Shown here: in pieces, positions 52,833-60,571 of the stretch | Position numbering within the stretch: the stretch's first letter is position 1 | Layout of the letters: every line of letters starts with the position of its first letter | Assembly: GCA_040384645.1 (NCBI GenBank) | Contig: JAZKIX010000070.1 | Coordinates: forward strand, 62,001-126,000 | DNA from: JAZKIX01 sp040384645 | Lineage (GTDB): Bacteria > Pseudomonadota > Gammaproteobacteria > Burkholderiales > Burkholderiaceae_D | Reading direction: 5' to 3' | Length of the DNA: 64,000 nt | Notes under the pieces: model-generated | The model's database searches: none | What the model saw: the letters and a program-made list of their open reading frames with translations, nothing else | What the model was told of the DNA's origin: nothing | Position numbers and translations under genes: made by a program

Positions 52833-53870
52833 ATGGACTCACTTCTTAAGCATATGGTGGACCTGACCGGCCACCGCGATCACACGATGCTCGACATCTC
52901 GGTGATCTCGGCAGTGCAGGAATTGGCCGGCGCCGCACAAACCCGCGTACTGTCATTGGTACTTCATCGCAACGAAATTTTTGTACGTCCACGAGCCATC
53001 ATCAAGGCTGGGTCGAAAGCCAAAATCGACGATGTGCAAGACACCGATCAACTCGGCGAGTCCATCCAAAAATATCCGATCCTGGCTGAATGCATCGCCT
53101 TGCACCAGGACAGCACCGAACAAGTTTTACCCGATGGCACTGTCATCATCTGGTTGCCAATCTGGCTCAACGACAAAGTAACTGTTTGTCTCGAAATCAC
53201 CAATCCCACACCCTATACGCCGCATACCTTGCAAGTGGTGGAAGGGATCGTCAGCGTGTATCGCAATTTCCAGAATTTGCTTGATTACAGCGAACGTGAT
53301 TCGCTTACCGGCTTACTGAATCGCAAGACTTTCGACGATCAACTGGCCAAAATGCTGGCCGCTGGCCACGACACCAGCATCAGCACGGAGACGCAAGAGC
53401 GGCGCAACAATTCCGCCGCCAAGGAGCAATGGCTGGCGGTGATCGACATCGACCATTTCAAACGGGTCAACGACGTTTTTGGCCATATTTATGGCGATGA
53501 AGTCTTGATCTTGATCGCTAATTTAATGCAATCATCGTTTAGGACGCAAGATCGGATTTTCCGCTTTGGTGGCGAAGAGTTTGTCGTCCTGCTGCGCGCC
53601 ACCACACTGGAAAATGCGAAAAAAGTAGTCGAGCGCTTCCGCCTCAATGTCGAAAATTATGATTTCCCGCAAGTGGGCCGCATCACCATCAGCCTGGGGT
53701 TTGCTCATATTTCTGGCTACGAATCATCGGTCGTGATTTTGGGGCATGCCGATCAAGCGCTGTATTTCGCAAAAACGCACGGCAGAAATCAAGTTTGCCA
53801 TTACGATGAACTGGTCGAACAAGGCTTGCTGCAAGCCGAAACGCGCCATGATGACGTGGAATTTTTTTAG
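52833..53870 (+). CDS. Soluble GGDEF diguanylate cyclase
   Basis: This is a 345-residue cytosolic protein. The N-terminal sensor-like part (about 1-160) has no membrane segment and may be GAF-like; the GGDEF domain (about 165-325) follows. The active site reads FGGEEF, and an inhibitory site RxxD (RTQD) lies exactly five residues before it, so it should make c-di-GMP and be feedback-inhibited. DSLTGLLNRKTFDDQL opens the catalytic domain. A short insertion with many polar residues (STETQERRNNSAAKEQ) is unusual. Confidence 0.93.
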   Translation: MDSLLKHMVDLTGHRDHTMLDISVISAVQELAGAAQTRVLSLVLHRNEIFVRPRAIIKAGSKAKIDDVQDTDQLGESIQKYPILAECIALHQDSTEQVLPDGTVIIWLPIWLNDKVTVCLEITNPTPYTPHTLQVVEGIVSVYRNFQNLLDYSERDSLTGLLNRKTFDDQLAKMLAAGHDTSISTETQERRNNSAAKEQWLAVIDIDHFKRVNDVFGHIYGDEVLILIANLMQSSFRTQDRIFRFGGEEFVVLLRATTLENAKKVVERFRLNVENYDFPQVGRITISLGFAHISGYESSVVILGHADQALYFAKTHGRNQVCHYDELVEQGLLQAETRHDDVEFF

Positions 53871-54230
53871 TCCCGCGTATTTTTCTGTGCCTGGTTTATT
53901 TTCGCTCACTTTCTCATCCATTATTGGGCAGCGTCACCCGTTATCTCGCCATTGCACCTCACGCAACTGGATCAGTTCGAGTTTTTTTCCCCTCAATAAA
54001 TTCACCGGTCTAAGCCTACTAAGACTGGGCTAAGCCGAATCACACGTTATTAATCAATCTACTTTTATGTGTGTTGTCGCACGGTTAAATTCCTGCGCCG
54101 ACAGTATCTTGGCGTCTCTTCTACGCATTTACGGAAGCGCCAGACGTGGGATTTTCAGTGGCTGGTTGAATCGGAGCGATAGAGCTATTGCACCATCTTG
54201 ATATTAAATTATTCAATAGGAGTAATTCTC
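53871..54230. other. Gene-free stretch
   Basis: About 360 bp with no supported gene or terminator. CTAAGCC occurs twice (near 54010 and 54030). No repeat copy seen. Confidence 0.45.
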
Positions 54231-54416
54231 ATGAACAAGAATCAAGTCAAAGGCACTGCCAAAGACGTGGCGGGCAAAATTCAGAATGAAGCAGGCAAAT
54301 TGATCGGCAGTGAAAATCAACAAGCCAAGGGGCTGGCGAAACAACTTGCCGGCAAAGCACAAAAGGGCATTGGTGATTTGCAAGAAGCTGCGAAGACGCC
54401 AAAAACAAAGCACTAA
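54231..54416 (+). CDS. CsbD-family stress protein
   Basis: This 61-residue hydrophilic protein is of the CsbD family (MNKNQVKGTAKDVAGKIQNE ... AKGLAKQLAGKAQKGIGDL), small proteins induced by general stress whose function is unknown. AGGAG stands 9 bases before ATG 54231. The glycine-zipper stress protein follows 74 bp later, and the pair is probably co-regulated. Confidence 0.9.
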   Translation: MNKNQVKGTAKDVAGKIQNEAGKLIGSENQQAKGLAKQLAGKAQKGIGDLQEAAKTPKTKH

Positions 54417-54490
54417 TGCGACGCTGGATGGGCTGTGTGCCCGTCCAGCTTCCACCCGTACTTTGGTTGCCCAACCATAAAGGAACTTCC

Positions 54491-55015
54491 ATGACTGAAA
54501 ATCCAAATATGGTCACCGGTTTATTCAAAGACCGTGACAGCGCCGAGCGCGCCTACCAAACTATTTCAGATCGTCAATATAACAAGGACGACGTCAATAT
54601 CGTGATGTCGGACGACACCCGCAAACGCTATTTTGCAGGTAAAAAAGGCAGTGATACCGAACTCGGCACGAAAGCGGCCGAAGACGCCGGCATTGGTGGT
54701 GCCATTGGTGGCACGCTAGGTGCAATAGCCGCCGCGATCGCGGCAGTCGGAACCTCGTTGGTAATTCCCGGCCTGGGCTTAGTGGTGGCTGGGCCGATTG
54801 CGGCCGCTTTTGCCGGCGCCGGTGCTGGCGGGATCACCGGCGGCTTGATCGGAGCACTGATTGGCTGGGGTATCCCGGAAGAACGGGTCAAGCTTTATGA
54901 ACAAGGCGTGCAAGAAGGCGGCATCTTGATGGGTGTCAAAGCACATTCAGGTGAAGACGCGCGCCACTTTGAACAAGCATGGAAAGCCCATTCTGGCCAA
55001 CACGTTTTTGTATAG
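54491..55015 (+). CDS. GlsB/general-stress-17M-like glycine-zipper protein
   Basis: This is a 174-residue protein. The N-terminal part (VTGLFKDRDSAERAYQTISD) resembles the general stress protein 17M fold; the middle (about 65-125) is a long Gly/Ala-rich hydrophobic stretch typical of glycine zippers that insert in membranes. The C-terminus (GGILMGVKAHSGEDARHFEQ) returns to the soluble fold. AAAGGAA precedes ATG 54491. Its role is unknown; the CsbD neighbour points to stress response. Confidence 0.82.
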   Translation: MTENPNMVTGLFKDRDSAERAYQTISDRQYNKDDVNIVMSDDTRKRYFAGKKGSDTELGTKAAEDAGIGGAIGGTLGAIAAAIAAVGTSLVIPGLGLVVAGPIAAAFAGAGAGGITGGLIGALIGWGIPEERVKLYEQGVQEGGILMGVKAHSGEDARHFEQAWKAHSGQHVFV

Positions 55016-55068
55016 ATAGCGTCGATCGCTAGCTAATCGATTCCGGCACGAAGTGTTAGGACACCTTT

Positions 55069-55108
55069 GGCACTTCAATAATACTCGACTGAGTATTATT
55101 GAAGTGCC
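55069..55108. terminator. 18-bp perfect hairpin between convergent genes
   Basis: The arms 55069-55086 and 55091-55108 are perfectly complementary (GGCACTTCAATAATACTC and its complement) with the loop GACT. The inner half is the hairpin of repeat copy K; the outer half is an extension not found in other copies. It separates the stress gene from the convergent aldo/keto reductase and probably stops transcription. Confidence 0.7.
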
Positions 55109-55152
55109 TTTAAACACGTTCGGGTTATGGCATATTATTGCTTATACTCCCC
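55079..55152 (-). repeat. 75-bp dispersed intergenic repeat, copy K
   Basis: On the minus strand: GGGGAGTATAAGC, CCATAACCCGAACG, TGTTTAAAGGC, then AATAATACTCAGTCGAGTATTATT. It is the most diverged full-length copy in the middle but has the longest hairpin. Confidence 0.8.
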
Positions 55153-55188
55153 GTTTTTCATTGAATTTAGTAGCCAATGTACAACTAC

Positions 55189-56193
55189 TCAAGCTGCGGC
55201 CTGCTCGCTATTGAGATGGGCCATGAGCATCGCTTGATAGCGCTCGCCGGCAGCCGCGCCAGCGGGGATCGCTTGCTCGACTGCTGCCAGATCCTGTACC
55301 GATAATTGCAAGTCGCAAGCGCCGAGTGCTTCGCTCAACCGTTCGCGGCGGCGGGCGCCGATCAGCGGCACGATATCGGTGCCACGCGACAAAACCCAGG
55401 CAATCGCCACTTGCGCGACGCTGACACCTTTGGCATCGGCCTGTTGTTGCAGCGCATCAACCAGTGACAGATTATGTTGCAAATTCTCGCCGCTGAAACG
55501 GGGACTGATTGACCGAAAATCACTTTTGGCCAAGCTACGCTCTGCCGTCCAGTGACCACTAATTAAACCGCGCGACAACACGCCATAGGCCGTGATGCCG
55601 ATGCCCAGTTCGCGGCACGTCGGCAAAATGCTGTCTTCGATATTGCGCGACAACAGCGAATATTCAATTTGCAGATCCGCAATCGGGTGTACCGCATGGG
55701 CGCGCCGGATGGTAGCGGCGTTGACTTCTGACAAACCGATATGGCGCACGTAACCAGCCTTGACCATGTCCGCTATCGCACCGATGGTGTCTTCAATCGG
55801 TACAGTCGGGTCGAGCCGCGAAGGACGGTAAATATCGATGTAGTCGGTGCCGAGACGGCGCAGGCTATAGGCGAGAAAATTCTTGACCGCCACTGGGCGT
55901 GCGTCATAACCGGCAAAGCCGCCAGCCGGATCGCGCAGTGCGCCGAATTTAACGCTTAACAATACCTGTTCGCGCGTGTTGCCTTGCAGCGCATCGCGGA
56001 TCAACATTTCATTCTGGCCCATGCCATAAAAATCGCCGGTATCGAGCAGAGTGATGCCGGCATCAAGCGCGGCGTGGATGGTGGCGATACTTTCTTGCCG
56101 GTCGGCCGGGCCATACATATCCGACATGCCCATGCAACCAAGTCCGAGGATGGCGGTAGCGGGGCCGGTGTTACCGAGTTGGGTTTGATTCAT
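55189..56193 (-). CDS. Aldo/keto reductase
   Basis: This is a 334-residue NADPH-dependent oxidoreductase with the (beta/alpha)8 fold: LGLGCMGMSDMYGPAD near the start, catalytic Asp in TLLDTGDFYGMGQNE (with the Tyr), catalytic Lys in LSVKFGALRD. In the usual His position the sequence reads YIDIYRPSRLDP, where many relatives have YQPHRxDP, so the fourth catalytic residue appears replaced. AGGAGA precedes ATG 56193. It is divergent from a LysR gene. Confidence 0.9.
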   Translation of the reverse strand: MNQTQLGNTGPATAILGLGCMGMSDMYGPADRQESIATIHAALDAGITLLDTGDFYGMGQNEMLIRDALQGNTREQVLLSVKFGALRDPAGGFAGYDARPVAVKNFLAYSLRRLGTDYIDIYRPSRLDPTVPIEDTIGAIADMVKAGYVRHIGLSEVNAATIRRAHAVHPIADLQIEYSLLSRNIEDSILPTCRELGIGITAYGVLSRGLISGHWTAERSLAKSDFRSISPRFSGENLQHNLSLVDALQQQADAKGVSVAQVAIAWVLSRGTDIVPLIGARRRERLSEALGACDLQLSVQDLAAVEQAIPAGAAAGERYQAMLMAHLNSEQAAA

Positions 56194-56265
56194 GACAATC
56201 TCCTGTTGAATTTGTTTCTAGTTTGTAAAGGTGCCAGTAAGTGAAGCGATTTTACTTTTATTAAA

Positions 56266-56285
56266 TTGGCTAATAAACTAGCCAA
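56266..56285. promoter_or_regulatory. Candidate LysR operator
   Basis: TTGGCT (56266-56271) and AGCCAA (56280-56285) form a perfect inverted repeat with eight bases between, in the shared promoter region of the reductase and the LysR gene. Inference. Confidence 0.45.
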
Positions 56286-56339
56286 AATATGATTCACTGT
56301 TCACACTTCACTAATAATCAACGCAAATGAAGATGCCCA

Positions 56340-57227
56340 ATGGACCAATTTCAGGCAATGAAAATTTTTTCCAGCGTGGCTGAGCTGGGCAGTTTTACCA
56401 AGGCCGCCGACCGTCTGCAATTACCGAAAGCGAGCGTGACCAATGCGGTGCAAGCCTTGGAAAAACACTTCCGCGTGCAACTGCTTCAACGCACCACGCG
56501 CAAGGTGAGCCTGACCCAGGAAGGTGCGCTCTATCAACAGCATTGCCTGTTTTTGCTAGCCGAGATGGCGCAAACCGAGCAATTGTTTTCCGGTACCTTT
56601 ACCAAACCCAAGGGTGTCATCAACGTCGAATTGCCGGAGCGGCTGGCGCGCTTGACGGTGATTCCGGCGTTGCCCGATTTCTTTGCCAAATTTCCTGATA
56701 TCGAGCTCAGACTCGGCGCCTCGGACCGTCTTGTCGATCTGATTGGCGAAGGCATCGATTGCGCAGTGCGAGTCGGGGAATTGCCTGATTCCAGCATGGT
56801 CGCGCGCCGGATCGGAATGATGGAACAAATCAATTGCGGCGCTAAAAGTTATCTGGATCGTGCCGGCCGGCCACAAACACTGGACGATCTACGCCAGCAC
56901 GTCGCGGTCAACTATTTCTCCAGCCGCACCGGGCGCGATCTGGATTGGGAATATCGCGCCGACGGCAAGGATCACACGCTGAAAATGCGCAGCAATATCT
57001 CGGTCAGCAGTTCGGAAGCGTATCTGGCATGTTGCGTGGCTGGGCTGGGTTTGATCCAGGCGCCACGCTCGGGTATCGAGGAATTATTTGACGCAGAGCT
57101 ACTAGAAGAAATCTTGCCGCAATGGACCCCTGCGCCACTTCCGGTATCAGTGATTTACGCGCAACAGCGGCATCTGTCGCCACGGGTCCGGGCGTTTGTG
57201 GACTGGGTCGCGGACTTGTATCGTTAG
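56340..57227 (+). CDS. LysR-family transcriptional regulator
   Basis: This is a 295-residue LysR regulator: winged helix (about 1-60: MKIFSSVAELGSFTKAADRL, PKASVTNAVQALEKHFRVQL, RTTRKVSLTQEGALY) and a ligand-binding domain (about 88-290). It belongs to the large CrgA-like subgroup. The divergent aldo/keto reductase is its likely target, with the palindrome TTGGCT-N8-AGCCAA as candidate site. Confidence 0.9.
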   Translation: MDQFQAMKIFSSVAELGSFTKAADRLQLPKASVTNAVQALEKHFRVQLLQRTTRKVSLTQEGALYQQHCLFLLAEMAQTEQLFSGTFTKPKGVINVELPERLARLTVIPALPDFFAKFPDIELRLGASDRLVDLIGEGIDCAVRVGELPDSSMVARRIGMMEQINCGAKSYLDRAGRPQTLDDLRQHVAVNYFSSRTGRDLDWEYRADGKDHTLKMRSNISVSSSEAYLACCVAGLGLIQAPRSGIEELFDAELLEEILPQWTPAPLPVSVIYAQQRHLSPRVRAFVDWVADLYR

Positions 57228-57389
57228 CGATAAAGAAATGACTATACGGAAACAAATTTAATGACAATAATGTCGTCCTTGCTATTCAAAATAAATACCT
57301 TTTTGGATAACAAGGAGAATGCATAAACGCAATTTTAAGCTCGCTTGCTAAAACCATTTCCCTACTTGATTTCTAGCTTCCACATTGCC

Positions 57390-57440
57390 TTATGCCAATA
57401 ACGTATATCCCGCTACGAAAATATTCTGTTTCCGTATTGC
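57390..57440 (+). repeat. Possible decayed copy of the 75-bp repeat
   Basis: TATGCCAATAACGTATATCCCGC followed by AAAATATTCTG-TTT-CCGTATT keeps the order of the repeat's core and hairpin, but the GGGG start and the CATTGGC block are lost. Weaker than the twelve main copies. Confidence 0.4.
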
Positions 57441-57578
57441 TATAAACGCTATGCTCAGCCGCTAGTCAAAGCGGTACTCCGCGACATGCCCGCAGCAAAG
57501 AATGATTCAGCGCCACCGGAAACTCCTGCCTTGGCAGCGCAGATTTTATTGTCCATATCAAACACCGTAGGATCTTCC

Positions 57579-58700
57579 ATGAAAAAAATCTTTACCACCT
57601 TGGCGATGTTGGCCGCTTTTCAAGCCAGTAGCGCACTCCATGCTGAAAATGGTGTTTCGGACAAAGAAATCCTGTTGGGTCAGTCTGCCGCCATGACTGG
57701 GGCCGCTGGCGAGCTAGGGAAGCAAATGCGGGCCGGGGCTGAAGCGTATTTCAACTCGGTCAATGAACAAGGCGGCGTATTCGGACGAAAAATCAAGCTC
57801 ATCACCTTGGACGACGGTTATGAACCGGAACGCGCAGCGGCCAACACCAAAACCTTGATCGAATCGTCGAAAGTATTTGCCCTGTTTGGTTACGTCGGCA
57901 CACCGACCAGCAATGCCGCCAAGCCCATCTTTAGCGCAGCAAAAGTGCCGTTCTTTGCACCGTACACTGGCGCAGAATCGATGCGCCATCCGGTCAACCG
58001 TTATATCTTCAATGTGCGTAGCAGCTATTTTGCCGAGACTGCCGAGATCATCCGCTTCGTAGACGCGCCACGTATGAAAAACATTGCCGTGTTTTACCAG
58101 AACGACGCTTACGGTCAGGCCGGGCTGGAAGGCGTCAAGCAAGCCATGCTCAAGTACAACGCCAAACCGGGCGCGCTTGCTACAGTGGAACGTAATTCGG
58201 TCGATGTCGCCGCTGCGGTCGATACCATTGCTGCCACAAAACCAGAAGCCATCGTCATGATCAGCGCCTACAAGTCATGCGCCGCTTTTATCCGGGCCAT
58301 GAAAGCTCGGGTGCCCGGTGTCAGCTTTTGGAATGTCTCCTTTGTCGGCAGCCGTGCGCTGGCCGATGAGTTGGGCGATATGGGCCGCGGTGTAGCGATC
58401 TCGCAAGTGGTGCCCTTCCCTTGGGACGACATCACACCGGTCACCAAAGAACACCACAAGCACATCGGCAAAGATATGTCGTTCACAACGCTGGAAGGCT
58501 TTATTGCGGCGAAGGTTTTTGTCGAAGGCTTGCGCAAGACCGGTAAGGGCTTGACACGTGAAAAATTCGTCGACGCGCTAGAACAAGCAGGCAAGATTGA
58601 TGTCGGTGGCTTTGAAGTGAAATACACGCCCGACAATCACGATGGCTCGAAATTTGTCGACTTGACCTTGATTAGCCACAACAAGAAATTTATTCGTTAA
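57579..58700 (+). CDS. ABC transporter substrate-binding protein (branched-chain amino acid type)
   Basis: This is a 373-residue periplasmic binding protein of the Leu/Ile/Val (type I) family: signal peptide MKKIFTTLAMLAAFQASSALHA; EILLGQSAAMTGAAGELGKQ opens the first lobe, followed by GVFGRKIKLITLDDGYEPERA and the hinge region near AVFYQNDAYGQAGLEG. No permease or ATPase genes are nearby, so it is an orphan, either for a transporter elsewhere or as a sensor partner. ATG 57579 has AGGA before it. Confidence 0.9.
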   Translation: MKKIFTTLAMLAAFQASSALHAENGVSDKEILLGQSAAMTGAAGELGKQMRAGAEAYFNSVNEQGGVFGRKIKLITLDDGYEPERAAANTKTLIESSKVFALFGYVGTPTSNAAKPIFSAAKVPFFAPYTGAESMRHPVNRYIFNVRSSYFAETAEIIRFVDAPRMKNIAVFYQNDAYGQAGLEGVKQAMLKYNAKPGALATVERNSVDVAAAVDTIAATKPEAIVMISAYKSCAAFIRAMKARVPGVSFWNVSFVGSRALADELGDMGRGVAISQVVPFPWDDITPVTKEHHKHIGKDMSFTTLEGFIAAKVFVEGLRKTGKGLTREKFVDALEQAGKIDVGGFEVKYTPDNHDGSKFVDLTLISHNKKFIR

Positions 58701-58789
58701 TATCGTCAATCAGATCCAGACGGTGCACGCTGCAATCCCAGCTCGCCGCCTTTTTAAGCTGGTCGGCGCGAAGCAAAAGGGGAATCGGC

Positions 58790-59350
58790 ATGAAGATCTT
58801 ACGCACGCTGGCAGCGCTGGTAGCGCCGCTAGTCACATTGACTGTACCGGCCATGGCGGCCGAGACCTGCCCGCCGATCTTGCAGCAAAGCTTCAAGCGC
58901 CTGCAAGACGATGCGCCGCAAAACCTGTGCCAATACGCTGGCAAAGTCATTCTGGTGGTCAATACCGCCAGCTATTGCGGCTTCACCAAACAGTACGAAG
59001 GGCTGGAAGCGCTGTATGCCAAATACAGCGCGAAAGGCTTTGTAGTGCTGGGCTTTCCATCGAACGATTTCGGCGACCAGGAACCGGGTGATAGCAAGCA
59101 AATCGCCGATTTTTGCTTCAACACCTATGGCGTCAAATTCCCGATGTTGGCTAAATCCTCGGTGCATGGCAAGGATGCCAACCCGTTCTACCTCAAGCTG
59201 ATCAAGGAAAGCGGCACCACGCCGAAATGGAATTTTTATAAATACCTGATCGACCGCAGTGGCAAAGTGGCCGGCAGTTATTCCAGCCTGACCGCGCCGG
59301 ACGACAAGGGTTTGGTGAAGGATATTGAAAAGGCGCTGGAAGTAAAGTAA
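58790..59350 (+). CDS. Exported glutathione-peroxidase-like thiol peroxidase
   Basis: This is a 186-residue protein with a signal peptide (MKILRTLAALVAPLVTLTVPAMA). The GPx fold follows: VVNTASYCGFTKQYEGLEAL with the peroxidatic Cys, LGFPSNDFGDQEPG with the Gln, and WNFYKYLIDRSGKV with the catalytic Trp/Asn. It would reduce peroxides in the periplasm using thioredoxin-like or glutathione donors. Preceded by AAAAGGGGA. Single gene. Confidence 0.9.
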   Translation: MKILRTLAALVAPLVTLTVPAMAAETCPPILQQSFKRLQDDAPQNLCQYAGKVILVVNTASYCGFTKQYEGLEALYAKYSAKGFVVLGFPSNDFGDQEPGDSKQIADFCFNTYGVKFPMLAKSSVHGKDANPFYLKLIKESGTTPKWNFYKYLIDRSGKVAGSYSSLTAPDDKGLVKDIEKALEVK

Positions 59351-59403
59351 AACGCGCTTGGTAACACTGTTTGCGCGGCTCGAGACCGCGCAAACGGGAG
59401 AAA

Positions 59404-59808
59404 TTATGACGCTTTCAAGGCGCGTAAAAACAGCCCTAAACCACCAAACGCCAGCACCAGGATCACGATCAAATCGAAGGCGCTCATCTGGCGAAAGCTG
59501 AACTGGAGCGAGGTGATCACGCCAAACAGCAAGGCGATCAACGATCCCAGCGTCAAGATCCAAGCCAATAGGCTTTTCGCATCATAAAAGATCATGCCGA
59601 CGCCGATAATGAAGGGAATCATCACCATCCCGCTGGTAATTCCCAAGCCATGGCCGAACATCGAAAAGCCGTATAACTGCATGCCCATGCCAAAACTCGA
59701 CGCGACCGAAATCGCGTTGAACAGCAAATAAAAGCCGCCGCACATCATCGCAAGCCCGAGAAAAAATTGTCCGCTGCCGCCACTGGTCCCACCTGCTCCC
59801 CGCACCAT
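59404..59808 (-). CDS. Small membrane protein
   Basis: This is a 134-residue protein with about four membrane segments and a Gly/Ser-rich start (VRGAGGTSGGSGQFFLGL). FLRALKAS ends the protein. No family is recognised with certainty. AGGAGA stands just before ATG 59808. Repeat copy L lies upstream. Confidence 0.7.
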   Translation of the reverse strand: MVRGAGGTSGGSGQFFLGLAMMCGGFYLLFNAISVASSFGMGMQLYGFSMFGHGLGITSGMVMIPFIIGVGMIFYDAKSLLAWILTLGSLIALLFGVITSLQFSFRQMSAFDLIVILVLAFGGLGLFLRALKAS

Positions 59809-59917
59809 GCTTTCTCCTGTAGTAATGCCCGCATTTTGCCTGCATTTGCCCTAGCGCCGCAAGGCTAACCTGCGTCGGCAAGGCAGCTAAAGTTGTTTTA
59901 TGCGAAATCTAGTCAAC

Positions 59918-59992
59918 ATTATACTGGTGCCAGTATATTTTTTAGCCCAATGGAAACGTGCGGGAGAGGGTGTAAATTGATTTATACTCCCC
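59918..59992 (-). repeat. 75-bp dispersed intergenic repeat, copy L
   Basis: On the minus strand: GGGGAGTATAAATC, CCCTCTCCCGCACG, TTTCCATTGGGC, then the hairpin ATACTGGCACCAGTAT. It lies between two divergent membrane-protein genes. Confidence 0.88.
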
Positions 59993-60020
59993 GATATATT
60001 GCAACTGTAACGCGCCCTAG

Positions 60021-60437
60021 ATGGAGAATAGTTTGAACAGAATCAGTATTCCAGCCGTCGCCTTGTCCTCCGTCATCGTGCTGGCAATGGATATCATCGG
60101 CAGCACGGTGTTATTCGCTCTTAACAGCCCTGAAATCAGCCCCAATATCACGCCTGCGCAAATCGAGGCCATCACATTAGCGATGAGTCAAGACCTCGGC
60201 TTCATGTTTTCGGCACTGCTGTACGGCACTGCCACCACCATCATCGGCGGTTATCTGGCGGCACGGTTTGCCAAAAAATATCCCTACTTTAACGCCGCCG
60301 CTTTCGGCTTGACCAGTATCGTGCTGGGGCTATTGCTATCGAGCGAAACACCGTTCTGGTTCCAAGCCCTGGGCCTGCTGTCGACCATCCCGGCTGCCGT
60401 GCTGGGCGGACACTGGTATTGCACGAAGAATGTATAA
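60021..60437 (+). CDS. Small membrane protein
   Basis: This is a 138-residue protein with about four membrane segments (near 12-32, 60-82, 92-108 and 114-131). No family is recognised. ATG 60021 overlaps a GGAGA that is well placed for TTG 60033 (MNRISIPAVALSS), so the true start may be that TTG. After the stop there is a short direct repeat, AATAAATTTGTAACAA / ACGAATTTGTAACAA. Confidence 0.65.
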   Translation: MENSLNRISIPAVALSSVIVLAMDIIGSTVLFALNSPEISPNITPAQIEAITLAMSQDLGFMFSALLYGTATTIIGGYLAARFAKKYPYFNAAAFGLTSIVLGLLLSSETPFWFQALGLLSTIPAAVLGGHWYCTKNV

Positions 60438-60571
60438 CAATAAATTTGTAACAACGAATTTGTAACAAAATACCGCGCCGGCGGCGTAGCCTCGAATCGT
60501 GACTAGAATTATTGCAGTACGTGCGCCATTGGCGTATTGTCAATTTTCATCACATTCCATAGAGGTTCATC

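Noticed and set aside
3737..59992. The regularly recurring repeats as a CRISPR array
   Set aside because: Copies are thousands of bases apart, vary in sequence and have genes between them; there are no short spacers and no cas genes.
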